DNA from: CAWKAV01 sp963847735
GTDB taxonomy: Bacteria > Desulfobacterota > Desulfuromonadia > Desulfuromonadales > BM103
DNA length: 64,000 nucleotides
Direction of reading: 5' to 3'
Assembly (NCBI GenBank): GCA_963847735.1
Contig: CAWKAV010000003.1
Location: 186,001-250,000, forward strand
This document shows positions 17,453 to 26,031 of this stretch, in pieces (the first letter of the stretch is position 1; every line of letters starts with the position of its first letter). A program made the position numbers and the translations under genes. The notes under the pieces were generated by a model. That model was not told the DNA's origin, did not search any database, and was given only the letters and a program-made list of their open reading frames with translations.

Positions 17453-18472
17453 ATGAAGCTGAACAGATTAACAGTATTGGTCATGATACTTTCTTTGCTG
17501 ACTGCAGGGTTTGCTTTTGCCGGCAGCGACCTTGATGCCGTGCAAAAGAAGGGATTTATCCAGGCAGGCGTGAATGGTGGCGTTTTCGGTTTTGGCATGC
17601 CGGATGAAAAAGGTGTCTGGAAGGGCTTGGATGTTGACACCGCACGTGCGGTCGCTGCAGCAATCTTTGGTGATGCCAGTAAAGTCAAGTACACTCCCCT
17701 GACGGCCCAGCAGCGTTTCACTGCCCTGCAGTCTGGCGAGATAGACGTATTGACCCGCAATGCAACCCGTACCCTGAGCCGTGAGACCCAACTCGGCCTG
17801 AACTTTGTCACTGTCAATTACTATGACGGCCAGGGTTTCATGATACCGAAAAAACTCGGCGTTAAGAGCGCCAAGGATCTCGGTGGAGCAACAGTCTGTG
17901 TCCTTCCGGGAACAACCACCGAGCAGAATGCCGCCGACTTCTTCCGTTCCAACAAAATGGACTGGAAACCGGTTGTCATTGAATCGACCTCCGAGCTGGC
18001 CAAGACTTTCTTCGCAGGCCGCTGTGACGTGTTGACCTCCGATGCCTCCCAGCTGGCAGGGAGTCGCGCAATTGCACCCAATCCCAAGGATTACATCATC
18101 CTGCCGGAGATCATTTCCAAAGAGCCTCTCGCCCCGGCAGTTCGCCATGGCGACGATCAGTTCCGTGACATCGTTGACTTTTCCGTACTGGCAATGATCA
18201 ACGCCGAAGAGTTAGGGATTACTTCGCAGAATGTCGACGAGATGCTGAAGAGCCAGGATCCGATGGTCCAGCGCTTCCTCGGAGTCATCGAAGGCAACGG
18301 CAAGGCTCTTGGCCTCGATGAGAAGTGGGCCTACAACATCATCAAGCAGGTCGGCAACTATGGTGAGGTTTTTGAACGCAACGTCGGCAAGAATACCACT
18401 CTGGGCATCGAGCGCGGCCTCAACGCGCTGTGGACCAATGGTGGTCTCATGTATTCTCCCCCGTTCAAATAA
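17453..18472 (+). CDS. aapJ: amino-acid ABC transporter substrate-binding protein (AapJ/BztA type)
   Basis: A 339-residue periplasmic binding protein with a signal peptide (cleavage near residue 23, FAFA-GS). It has the AapJ/BztA pattern: LDAVQKKGFIQAGVNGG, WKGLDVDTARAVAAAIFGD, VDVLTRNATRTLSRE-like text (IDVLTRNATRTLSRE here) and VCVLPGTTTEQNAADF. These systems take up polar and acidic L-amino acids. A strong GGAGG lies before the ATG. It begins the aapJQMP operon behind a near-consensus promoter. Confidence 0.94.
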   Translation: MKLNRLTVLVMILSLLTAGFAFAGSDLDAVQKKGFIQAGVNGGVFGFGMPDEKGVWKGLDVDTARAVAAAIFGDASKVKYTPLTAQQRFTALQSGEIDVLTRNATRTLSRETQLGLNFVTVNYYDGQGFMIPKKLGVKSAKDLGGATVCVLPGTTTEQNAADFFRSNKMDWKPVVIESTSELAKTFFAGRCDVLTSDASQLAGSRAIAPNPKDYIILPEIISKEPLAPAVRHGDDQFRDIVDFSVLAMINAEELGITSQNVDEMLKSQDPMVQRFLGVIEGNGKALGLDEKWAYNIIKQVGNYGEVFERNVGKNTTLGIERGLNALWTNGGLMYSPPFK

Positions 18473-18545
18473 ACCACCAATGAGTCATACCGGGGAGGCA
18501 GCGTTGATGCCTCCCCGGTGTATATCCCTCGACCGGAGCAGTTAG

Positions 18546-19757
18546 TTGACAGAAACTCCCTTGAAAAGAGCCTCTGTAACCGTTAGCACAGACCCTATGC
18601 CGGGTGCTGTGCCCTTCTGGCACGACCCAGACAAGCGGGCCTTAATCTTTCAGATCGTTGCCTTGCTGCTGGTTGCCTGTGTCAGTTATTATCTGTTTTC
18701 CAATACGCAGGCCAATCTTCAACGCCAGTCGATCGCGACCGGTTTCGGATTTCTTGACAAAGAGGCCGGCTTTGAAATCGGTGAGTCGCTGATCGAATAC
18801 TCGGCGGCTGATCACTACGCCGACGCCTTGCTGGTCGGCGCGCTCAATACGCTCAAGGTCTCGTTCATAGGCGTTGTCCTGACCATTATTCTGGGCACTT
18901 TTGTCGGTATCGCCCGATTATCAAAAAACTGGTTGGTGGCAAAGTTGGCGGGTGGCTACATAGAGCTGATGCAGAACATCCCGGTACTGTTGCAGCTTTT
19001 CTTCTGGTATGCCATTTTCTACGAATCCTTTCCCTCGCCGAGGCAGGCGCTCAACCCCTTCAAGGGGGTTTTCCTCTGCAATCGTGGCCTGATTTTTGGT
19101 GTTCCTGAAGCACACGGGGCGTACGCCGCTATGGGGTGGGCATTCATCGCGGCACTGGCGGTTGGCTGGGGCCTGAATCGCTGGGGAAAACGCCGCCAGG
19201 CGCAGACCGGACAGATCTTTCCCGCCATACGTGTGACCCTTTGTCTGTCAATATTGTTGCCGCTTCTGGTCTGGACCGTTGCCGGAGCCCCGACCGCGAT
19301 GGATATGCCTGAACTGCGCGGATTCAATTTTAAGGGTGGGGTAACAGTCAGCCCCGAGTTCAGCGCACTGCTACTCGGCTTGGTGTTTTATACGGCGGCG
19401 TTTGTCGCCGAGATTGTCCGTGCCGGAATTCAGTCGGTCGGGCGTGGCCAGGTTGAGGCGGCCATGGCGATCGGTTTACGACCGGGACAGGTTTTGCACC
19501 TGGTGATTCTGCCTCAGGCGCTGCGAGTTATCATCCCGCCGTTGACCAGCCAGATGCTCAACCTGACCAAGAACAGCTCTCTGGCCATTGCCATCGGCTA
19601 TGCCGATTTCGTGGCGGTAACCAACACCACCATCAATCAGACCGGACAGGCCATAGAAGGAGTGGCATTGATCATGCTCATCTTCCTCTTTTTCAGTCTG
19701 TCGACATCATTATTTATGAACTGGTACAACAAGAAAATGGCCCTGGTGGAGAGATGA
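18546..19757 (+). CDS. aapQ: amino-acid ABC transporter permease AapQ
   Basis: A 403-residue inner-membrane permease, longer than typical His/Glu permeases, as usual for AapQ/BztB, with about eight membrane helices. The first segment is at about residues 29-50, and a C-terminal EAA-like loop reads GRGQVEAAMAIGLRPGQVLHLVILPQALRVIIPP. The start is TTG at 18546 with GGAG seven bases upstream. It forms a heterodimer with AapM, encoded four bases downstream. Confidence 0.93.
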   Translation: MTETPLKRASVTVSTDPMPGAVPFWHDPDKRALIFQIVALLLVACVSYYLFSNTQANLQRQSIATGFGFLDKEAGFEIGESLIEYSAADHYADALLVGALNTLKVSFIGVVLTIILGTFVGIARLSKNWLVAKLAGGYIELMQNIPVLLQLFFWYAIFYESFPSPRQALNPFKGVFLCNRGLIFGVPEAHGAYAAMGWAFIAALAVGWGLNRWGKRRQAQTGQIFPAIRVTLCLSILLPLLVWTVAGAPTAMDMPELRGFNFKGGVTVSPEFSALLLGLVFYTAAFVAEIVRAGIQSVGRGQVEAAMAIGLRPGQVLHLVILPQALRVIIPPLTSQMLNLTKNSSLAIAIGYADFVAVTNTTINQTGQAIEGVALIMLIFLFFSLSTSLFMNWYNKKMALVER

Positions 19758-19761
19758 TTCT

Positions 19762-20853
19762 ATGACCAATCCTTCTGCTTCAACCCGGGAATACCTTAAA
19801 CCCCCGATTACCGAAGTCGGTGTGATCGGCTGGCTGCGCGGCAACCTGTTCAATTCATGGTTCAACTCCCTGGTGACTATAGTGGTCTTGCTGGTCCTCG
19901 TGCAGGTTGTGCCGCCGTTTTTCAAATGGGCCTTTGTTGACAGTCTCTGGAACAGCTCGGCTGAAGCCTGCCGTGATATCGACGGCGCTTGCTGGTCGAT
20001 CATACCGCAGAACATCAGCTTCATTCTCTTCGGATTTTTCCCCGCCGGCCAGCACTGGCGACCGGCCATCGCCATGCTGCTGTTGATCAGCCTTGTGGTC
20101 TACTCGAAGGATCGTAAACACTGGAAGAAATCCCTTGGTGGCTACTGGCTGGTGAGTCTGATTGTGATGGCGACCCTTATGTATGGGGGCGTGTTCGGCA
20201 TGCCGGTGGTTGAGACCGACCAGTGGAGCGGGTTGCCGCTGACCTTCATGCTCGCCCTGTTCGGCATGATCGCCGCTTACCCGCTCGGGGTGCTGCTGGC
20301 TCTTGGCAGACGTTCGAGGATGCCTGCAATCAAGACTCTCTGCGTGGTTTACATCGAGATGATTCGCGGGGTGCCTCTGATCAGCCTGTTGTTTATGTCT
20401 TCGGTCATGTTCCCGCTGTTCCTCCCCGAGGGAGTGAGCTTCGATAAGGTGTTGCGTGCTCAGGTCGCCATCATTCTTTTTACGGCGGCCTACATCGCCG
20501 AAGTGGTGCGCGGCGGTCTGCAGGCGATGCCGCGCGGCCAGTTCGAAGCCGCCGATTCACTCGGACTTAACTACAACCAGACCATGCGGCTGATTATTCT
20601 GCCGCAGGCCTTGAAAATCGTGATTCCGCCTTCAGTGGGAATTTTGCTGTCTGCCTTCAAAGACACCTCGCTGGTGGTCATCATCGCACTCTATGATGTT
20701 TTAAAGACGACCAAAGTCGCCCTGTCCAATCCAAAGTGGACCGGCTATTCGACCGAAGCCTATATTGTTCTGGCGGTTTTTTATTTTATTTGCTGCTTCG
20801 CTATGTCGAATTACAGCCGTAAACTGGAAAAAGCTCTGCATACAGGGCGTTGA
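19762..20853 (+). CDS. aapM: amino-acid ABC transporter permease AapM
   Basis: A 363-residue permease of the AapM/BztC type, with an EAA-like loop PRGQFEAADSLGLNYNQTMRLIILPQALKIVIPP near residue 270 and membrane helices before and after. Its central hydrophilic insert contains two Cys (EACRDIDGACW, about residues 71-81), on the periplasmic side by the expected topology and possibly disulfide bonded. Partner of AapQ; the ATPase AapP follows 49 bases downstream. Confidence 0.93.
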   Translation: MTNPSASTREYLKPPITEVGVIGWLRGNLFNSWFNSLVTIVVLLVLVQVVPPFFKWAFVDSLWNSSAEACRDIDGACWSIIPQNISFILFGFFPAGQHWRPAIAMLLLISLVVYSKDRKHWKKSLGGYWLVSLIVMATLMYGGVFGMPVVETDQWSGLPLTFMLALFGMIAAYPLGVLLALGRRSRMPAIKTLCVVYIEMIRGVPLISLLFMSSVMFPLFLPEGVSFDKVLRAQVAIILFTAAYIAEVVRGGLQAMPRGQFEAADSLGLNYNQTMRLIILPQALKIVIPPSVGILLSAFKDTSLVVIIALYDVLKTTKVALSNPKWTGYSTEAYIVLAVFYFICCFAMSNYSRKLEKALHTGR

Positions 20854-20902
20854 GACAAACTAACCGCTGATATGGCATCAGAACCTAACCTGCGAGATTG
20901 TT

Positions 20903-21673
20903 ATGAATGAAACTGAAATGAAAAACACCGCTGAGTCCACAGCAGGACTAATCATCGAAGTCAACAGCATGCACAAATGGTATGGTGATTTCCACGTGCT
21001 CAGTGATATTAACCTCCAGGTCCAGTTAGGGGAGAGGATTGTCATCTGTGGTCCATCGGGTTCAGGCAAGTCGACCCTGATCCGCTGCATTAATCGACTC
21101 GAAGAACATCAGCGTGGCCAGATCATTGTCAACGGCACCGAGCTAACCAACGACATCAAGAATATTGAAAAGGTGCGGACCGAAGTTGGCATGGTCTTCC
21201 AGCACTTCAACCTGTTTCCTCACCTGAGCATTCTGGAGAATCTGACCGTGGGGCCGATCTGGGTACGGAAAACGCCAAAGAAAGACGCCGATGAGATGGC
21301 GATGATGTACCTGGAGAAGGTCCATATCGCAGAGCAGGCCAGCAAATTTCCGGGACAACTCTCCGGGGGCCAGCAGCAGCGCGTGGCAATCGCCCGCAGC
21401 TTGTGCATGAAACCGAAAGTGATGCTTTTCGACGAGCCGACCTCGGCCCTTGATCCGGAGATGATCAAGGAGGTTCTCGACGTCATGATCGATTTAGCCG
21501 AAGAAGGTATGACGATGCTGGTGGTCACCCACGAGATGGGATTTGCCAAGAGCGTTGCCGACCGGGTGATGTTCATGGACTACGGCCAGATCGTCGAGCA
21601 GAACAACCCGAATGATTTCTTTGATAATCCGCAGCACGAGCGAACCAAGCTGTTCTTGAGCCAGATACTTTAA
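20903..21673 (+). CDS. aapP: amino-acid ABC transporter ATP-binding protein AapP
   Basis: A 256-residue ABC ATPase with Walker A GPSGSGKST (about residues 50-58), Q-loop FQHFNLFPH, signature LSGGQQQRVAIAR, Walker B VMLFDEPTSALDPE and switch His in VVTHEMGFA. These match the polar amino-acid transporter class (GlnQ/AapP). It is the last gene of the operon and runs towards the convergent asparaginase gene. Confidence 0.95.
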   Translation: MNETEMKNTAESTAGLIIEVNSMHKWYGDFHVLSDINLQVQLGERIVICGPSGSGKSTLIRCINRLEEHQRGQIIVNGTELTNDIKNIEKVRTEVGMVFQHFNLFPHLSILENLTVGPIWVRKTPKKDADEMAMMYLEKVHIAEQASKFPGQLSGGQQQRVAIARSLCMKPKVMLFDEPTSALDPEMIKEVLDVMIDLAEEGMTMLVVTHEMGFAKSVADRVMFMDYGQIVEQNNPNDFFDNPQHERTKLFLSQIL

Positions 21674-21718
21674 GACCCCGTCTCAGTTGATGGCCTCCTC
21701 TCTGACAAAAGGACGGCT

Positions 21719-22201
21719 TCAAAACTCTTCGAAACGATTTAGCCCGATATTCTTGCGCGTTACATGTGGATCAAAGATCCGTCCATTCATGGCAATGTAG
21801 ACCCCCTCCGGAAGTATCTGTGCCGCCATCATGGCGCTGGCGACATTAAACACAGCATCGGTGAACCGAAAGCGGGCCGGCTGCATTGCCCCGGTCAGGA
21901 CGATGGTTTTGCCTGCAATTTCGGTCAGGGCCTTGGCAGTATTGATCATGGTGTCAGTACCGTGGGTGATCACAATATGTGCCGCCGCCGATTTCTCGAC
22001 CGCCGCCCGTACCAGGTCCCGATCTGCATCCGTAAGTTCAAGACTGTCTTTGCGCAGCAGCGGGACAACCCGGTAGTCAATGTTCAGATTAGCTTCGCGC
22101 AACACTTCTGCAATCTGTGGTTCGCCAACTTCGAAGGTGCTCTTGGCGTCGAAATAGACCTTGTCGATGGTGCCACCGGTCGTAAAGATTTCAAGCTGCA
22201 T
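21719..22201 (-). CDS. single-domain asparaginase-like protein
   Basis: A 160-residue protein equal to the N-terminal half of type I/II L-asparaginases (full length about 320-340). The catalytic residues are visible: TGGTID at residues 8-13 (first Thr), HGTDTMIN near 80-87 (second Thr and Asp), and the Lys in AGKTIVLTGAM near 98. The C-terminal domain is absent without any sign of a broken downstream reading frame, so this is the naturally short asparaginase-domain form rather than a truncation. It faces the aap operon, whose substrates probably include Asn and Asp. Amidase activity is inferred. Confidence 0.82.
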   Translation of the reverse strand: MQLEIFTTGGTIDKVYFDAKSTFEVGEPQIAEVLREANLNIDYRVVPLLRKDSLELTDADRDLVRAAVEKSAAAHIVITHGTDTMINTAKALTEIAGKTIVLTGAMQPARFRFTDAVFNVASAMMAAQILPEGVYIAMNGRIFDPHVTRKNIGLNRFEEF

Positions 22202-22316
22202 GTCTTGCCTTTCTATGGCAGGGTTTGGACTCTCTGCTGCGGGCTACGTCGCACGCCGGTAATTCTATACAATCTATACAGGCTGACTGTCTTGTCAACA
22301 GATAAAACCCAAGGGA

Positions 22317-22342
22317 AAGGGGCACCCGATCGGGCGCCCCTT
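22317..22342 (-). terminator. hairpin after the kamA-like gene
   Basis: Inverted repeat AAGGGGC-A-CCCG / CGGG-C-GCCCCTT lying 26 bases past the kamA stop on the minus strand, with a short T-rich tail (CTTTCCCTT). It is probably the end of the ATP-grasp/kamA transcript, and could also serve transcription from the other side. Confidence 0.55.
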
Positions 22343-22367
22343 GGTGTTCGGTGTGTTACGCTGTCCG

Positions 22368-23474
22368 CTAGCGTTTGCCAGCAACATTTCCGGGAGAGTT
22401 GACCACCTTCCTGAAGGGTTCAACGGGGACAGCCGGCGCGACATTGCTGTAACGAAAGGTCTCGCCAAGATAGTTTTTCAGCACGACTTCTTCACCGAGG
22501 CTCTGCAGGTAATCAGGAAGAATCGGGATCTTGCCGCCACCGCCGGGGGCGTCAATGACGTAGGCCGGCACACCGAGTCCCGAGGTGTGGCCACGCAGGG
22601 CGCGGATAATCTCGATCCCCTCCTCGACGCTGGTGCGGAAATGGTCGGTGCCCTGCACCATGTCGGCCTGGTAGATGTAGTAGGGGCGCACGCGAATGGC
22701 GAGCAGCTTCTGCATCAGGCGCTTCATGACCGCCGGGTCGTCGTTGACGCCACGCAGCAGCACGGTCTGGTTGCCGAGAGGGATGCCGGCATCGGCCAAG
22801 CGGGTACAGGCCTTGGACGAGGTCTCGGTGATCTCGTCCGGGTGATTAAAGTGCGTGTTGAGATAGATCGGCTGGTACTTGCGCAGCACGCGGATCAACC
22901 CCATGGTGATGCGCTGCGGCAGGACCACCGGGATGCGGCTGCCAATGCGGATGATCTCGATATGCGGGATGGCACGCAGTTCTTTGAGAATCCAGTCGAG
23001 TTTTTCATCGGAGAGCAATAGCGGGTCGCCACCGGAGACGATGACGTCGCGAATCTCATCATGCGCCCGCAGGTAATCGAGGCCGCGTTCGATGGTCTCG
23101 CGGTTGACCAGCATACTCTCACCGCCGACCTTGCGCTTGCGGGTGCAGAAGCGGCAGTACATGGCACACTCGGAACAGACCAGAAACAGGGCCCGGTCAG
23201 GATAGCGGTGTACCAGGTTGGGTACTGGACTCTGGTTCTCTTCGTCGAGGGGGTCGGCGTAGCAGACCGAATCACGCAGCTCTTTTTCTGAGGGGACTGC
23301 CTGACGCCAGATCGGGTCATCGACTTCCTTGATCAGGCTGAGGTAATAGGGGTTGACCCGCATCGGGTATTGTTCGGCGACTGCTTCGAGGGGCCGCGGG
23401 TCAACGCCATATTTGCGGGTCAGATCGCCCGGCTTGGTGATACTGGCTTGCAGAAGTTTCTGCCATGTTTCCAT
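22368..23474 (-). CDS. kamA: KamA-family radical SAM lysine 2,3-aminomutase
   Basis: A 368-residue PLP- and SAM-dependent aminomutase. The radical SAM cluster motif is CAMYCRFC (CxxxCxxC) preceded by CSE. PLP-binding and C-terminal blocks include HTSGLGVPAYVIDAPGGGGKIP. Two acidic residues that hold the lysine side chain in the clostridial enzyme (in QxD and VxDAPGGGG contexts) are kept here as QADMV and VIDAPGGGG, whereas glutamate aminomutases replace them; L-lysine is therefore the likely substrate (from memory of the family). The start at 23474 is preferred; an ATG at 23516 would overlap the GNAT gene and has no ribosome-binding site. Last gene of the cluster. Confidence 0.88.
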   Translation of the reverse strand: METWQKLLQASITKPGDLTRKYGVDPRPLEAVAEQYPMRVNPYYLSLIKEVDDPIWRQAVPSEKELRDSVCYADPLDEENQSPVPNLVHRYPDRALFLVCSECAMYCRFCTRKRKVGGESMLVNRETIERGLDYLRAHDEIRDVIVSGGDPLLLSDEKLDWILKELRAIPHIEIIRIGSRIPVVLPQRITMGLIRVLRKYQPIYLNTHFNHPDEITETSSKACTRLADAGIPLGNQTVLLRGVNDDPAVMKRLMQKLLAIRVRPYYIYQADMVQGTDHFRTSVEEGIEIIRALRGHTSGLGVPAYVIDAPGGGGKIPILPDYLQSLGEEVVLKNYLGETFRYSNVAPAVPVEPFRKVVNSPGNVAGKR

Positions 23475-23499
23475 CGCTGGTTTTCTCCCTGGTTCGCGA

Positions 23500-23964
23500 T
23501 CAGAAGCGTTTGACATAGGTCAGGCGGTCATCGCCAGGCTTGTAAAAATCGCGGATGCACGACTCTTCAACATAGCCCGCCTGTTCGTAAAATTTCCGGG
23601 TCCGCACATAGCCGCCCTGCGAAGAGGTCTCCAGGCAGAGCAGCCGGCCGCCGCGTTGACGGACCTGATCCTCGACATGCTTCATCAGGCGCCGACCGAC
23701 GCCGCTGCCCTGGCTGTTGGGATCGACGGCAATCCAGTACAGATCGTAATTACCCTCGGTTAATGGCACCGGTCCGAACAGCACATAGCCCGCCACATGA
23801 TCACCGATGTGGGCGACAGCAACTTCGTAATCCTGCTGATTCGGGTCGTTGATGACCGTCTCGAGCAGTTCAAGGGCAATCGCCACCTCATCATCGGTAA
23901 AGGCGCCGGTTGCAACCAGAATTTCCTCAAGCAGTGGGATGTCATCGTGTCTCAGTTTGCGCAT
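23500..23964 (-). CDS. GNAT-family N-acetyltransferase
   Basis: A 154-residue acetyltransferase. The acetyl-CoA loop reads VDPNSQGSGVGRRLMKHVE (about residues 80-98, Q/RxxGxG/A type), preceded by YDLYWIAV and followed by LCLETSS and FYEQAGYVEE. It is much shorter than the beta-lysine acetyltransferase AblB (about 270 residues), so it is not AblB itself. It sits between an ATP-grasp ligase (12 bases) and kamA (25 bases), so it probably acts on the product or substrate of the same pathway, for example acetylating a beta-amino acid; this is inference. Confidence 0.85.
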   Translation of the reverse strand: MRKLRHDDIPLLEEILVATGAFTDDEVAIALELLETVINDPNQQDYEVAVAHIGDHVAGYVLFGPVPLTEGNYDLYWIAVDPNSQGSGVGRRLMKHVEDQVRQRGGRLLCLETSSQGGYVRTRKFYEQAGYVEESCIRDFYKPGDDRLTYVKRF

Positions 23965-23975
23965 GGTCAATAACC

Positions 23976-24974
23976 TCAGTTTTTGCGTTTGCTGGCCATA
24001 GCCAGGATGCGGGCAATCAGCTGCGGGTAGCTCAAGTTGGCGACCCGGGCGCTGCGGGCCAGGCCGGCATCGGGGCTGATGTCCGGATTGGCGTTGACTT
24101 CAAGAATATAGGGAACACCGTCACGCAGGCGGAAATCGACCCGGGCGTAATCGCGGCATTCGAGGAGTTTGTAAGCTCTCAAGGCCACATCTCGCACCAG
24201 CATCTCGTAGCGCATTTTGAGCGGGGCCGGGCAGACCGGTTCGGTCAATTTGTATTGCTGAGATTTCTCGAGCCATTTGCCCTCAAAGCTGACAATCGGC
24301 TGGGCCAGGTCGGGATGGAAGGTAATTTCGGAAAGCGGCAGTACTTCGTGGGGGCCATTGCCGATGATGGCGGCGTTGATCTCCCTGCCGAGAATGAATT
24401 CCTCGACCAGGGCTCCTTGTTTATAAGTTTGGTGTACGTAGTTGATTCGTGCCAGCAAGGCTTTCTCGTTATCCACCACGCTTTCGTTGGAGATCCCCTG
24501 TGAGGCATCTTCCCAGCGCGGCTTGACGATCAGCGGATAGACCAAATCCTTGACGCGCGAATAATGCTCGCCGAGCTTGATCAGGCAGTATTTCGGGGTC
24601 GGCAACTGGTGCCTGGAAAGGAGGTCCTTGGTTCGTGCCTTGTCCTGGGAGAGGCCAAGAGATAAAGGTGGCGCCCCGGTGTAGGTGATGCCGAGCAGGT
24701 CGAAGAGCGCGGCGACATGCATCTCCTTGCGACTCTCCCCCCAGAAAGCTTCACAGAGGTTGAAAGCCAGGTCGGGCTGAATGCGGCGCAGCTCAGCGGC
24801 AAAGACAGTGATGTCTCCGCCCAGGGCAACCAGCACAGGCTTGTGACCGAGCTCGGTCAGGGCCGCCGCAACGGTTCTCGCCTCCTGTTCGGCACCCTCT
24901 TCAGCAATGCGATCGATCGCTTCGCCGCGCGAGGCTGAAGGCGGAACGAGGTTAAAGCATACGGCAACGTTCAC
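23976..24974 (-). CDS. ATP-grasp ligase, D-Ala-D-Ala ligase-like (1)
   Basis: A 332-residue ATP-grasp protein resembling D-alanine-D-alanine ligase. Visible: an N-terminal domain with FNLCEAFWGESRKEMHVAALFDLLGITYTGAPPLSL, the ATP-binding segment LVYPLIVKPRWEDASQGIS and ALVEEFILGREINAAIIG, and C-terminal YARVDFRLRDGVPYILEVNANPDISPDAG with Mg ligands. The start is GTG at 24974, overlapping the previous ligase gene by 23 bases. Murein Ddl enzymes normally occur singly near mur genes; two paralogues with kamA and GNAT argue for another peptide-like bond-forming role. Confidence 0.85.
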   Translation of the reverse strand: MNVAVCFNLVPPSASRGEAIDRIAEEGAEQEARTVAAALTELGHKPVLVALGGDITVFAAELRRIQPDLAFNLCEAFWGESRKEMHVAALFDLLGITYTGAPPLSLGLSQDKARTKDLLSRHQLPTPKYCLIKLGEHYSRVKDLVYPLIVKPRWEDASQGISNESVVDNEKALLARINYVHQTYKQGALVEEFILGREINAAIIGNGPHEVLPLSEITFHPDLAQPIVSFEGKWLEKSQQYKLTEPVCPAPLKMRYEMLVRDVALRAYKLLECRDYARVDFRLRDGVPYILEVNANPDISPDAGLARSARVANLSYPQLIARILAMASKRKN

Positions 24975-26031
24975 GGCTCACCCCCGCAGGCAACGCAAGC
25001 CGCGCACAGGCGGCATTTACAACGGCCAGGATCATCTCGTCATATGAGAGGCCGACAGCCCGGGCCGCCTTGGGGAAACAGCTGTTCTGTTCCGGGCGGG
25101 GCAGGATGCCGGGGAGAGGGTTGAGTTCGATCACCTGCGGACGTCCCTGGATGTCGAGGCGGACATCGATGCGGCACCAGTCGCGGCAACCAAGGGCACG
25201 GAAGGCCGATTTGCAAAGATCTTCGATCTGCAGGCGCAGCAGCGGTTCGAGCTTGGCCGGACAGGAGAAGATCTGCAGCGGATCTTCCTCCTGATCCCAG
25301 AGCCACTTGGCTTCGTAGGAATAGATCGGCTGTACGCCTGCGGGCAGGGTGTCGAAATTGATTTCGACAATAGGCAGCACGGTCAGGTCGCTGCCGTTGC
25401 CGATCAGGGCAACAGTGAACTCGCGACCGGGCAGGAATTCCTCGACCAGGGCGGGCTGCTGATAGGTGTTGAGGACCCACTCTAATTGGCGGACCAACTC
25501 GTGCCGGTTCTGAACCAGGGCCTTGTCTGTGACGCCCTTGCTTGAACCTTCGAGGGTCGGTTTGACTATGAGGGGGTAATGCAGCGGTGCAGGGATTTCG
25601 CCCAGCGAGGTTATCACGGTGAATTTTGGAGTGGCTATACCGTGATGGGCGAGGATTTCCTTGCTGCGGCGCTTATCGAGACAAAGACCGAGGGTCAGCG
25701 GGTCGCTGCCGGTGTAAGGGATGCCGAGCATGTCCAGCATGGCCGGGATCTGTGCTTCACGGCTGGCACCGTGCAGCCCTTCGGCGATATTGAAAACCAG
25801 GTCGGGACGCAGTGTCCGGTAGGTTTCAAAAGCGTCGAGATCAGCTTCAACCAGGGTGACCTGGTGATGCGATGCCAGGGACGCTTCGACAGCTTTGATG
25901 GTATGGATGTCGTCCCACTCGGCAAAAAGATCGTCGGCCGGCAGGCCTGGAGGTTCCGAGGGAGGTTCGGCCGGTTCTTCCATGAGACCGACCGCGTCTC
26001 CCTTCAGATTGAAGGAAAGTGCGATATGCAT
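24952..26031 (-). CDS. ATP-grasp ligase, D-Ala-D-Ala ligase-like (2)
   Basis: A 359-residue paralogue of the adjacent ligase and first gene of the cluster. Matching blocks: VFNIAEGLHGASREAQIPAMLDMLGIPYTGSDPLTLG, HYPLIVKPTLEGSSKGVT, ALVEEFLPGREFTVALIG and WCRIDVRLDIQGRPQVIELNPLPGILP. It differs from the partner in an acidic N-terminal insert (EEPAEPPSEPPGLPADD, about residues 18-34). AGGGG precedes the ATG at 26031. Two tandem ATP-grasp enzymes could add two amino acids in sequence or work as a heteromer. Substrate unknown. Confidence 0.85.
   Translation of the reverse strand: MHIALSFNLKGDAVGLMEEPAEPPSEPPGLPADDLFAEWDDIHTIKAVEASLASHHQVTLVEADLDAFETYRTLRPDLVFNIAEGLHGASREAQIPAMLDMLGIPYTGSDPLTLGLCLDKRRSKEILAHHGIATPKFTVITSLGEIPAPLHYPLIVKPTLEGSSKGVTDKALVQNRHELVRQLEWVLNTYQQPALVEEFLPGREFTVALIGNGSDLTVLPIVEINFDTLPAGVQPIYSYEAKWLWDQEEDPLQIFSCPAKLEPLLRLQIEDLCKSAFRALGCRDWCRIDVRLDIQGRPQVIELNPLPGILPRPEQNSCFPKAARAVGLSYDEMILAVVNAACARLALPAGVSRERCRML

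Noticed and set aside
23475..23516. Earlier ATG for kamA (14 more codons)
   Set aside because: It overlaps the GNAT gene end and has no ribosome-binding site; 23474 has GGGAG upstream.
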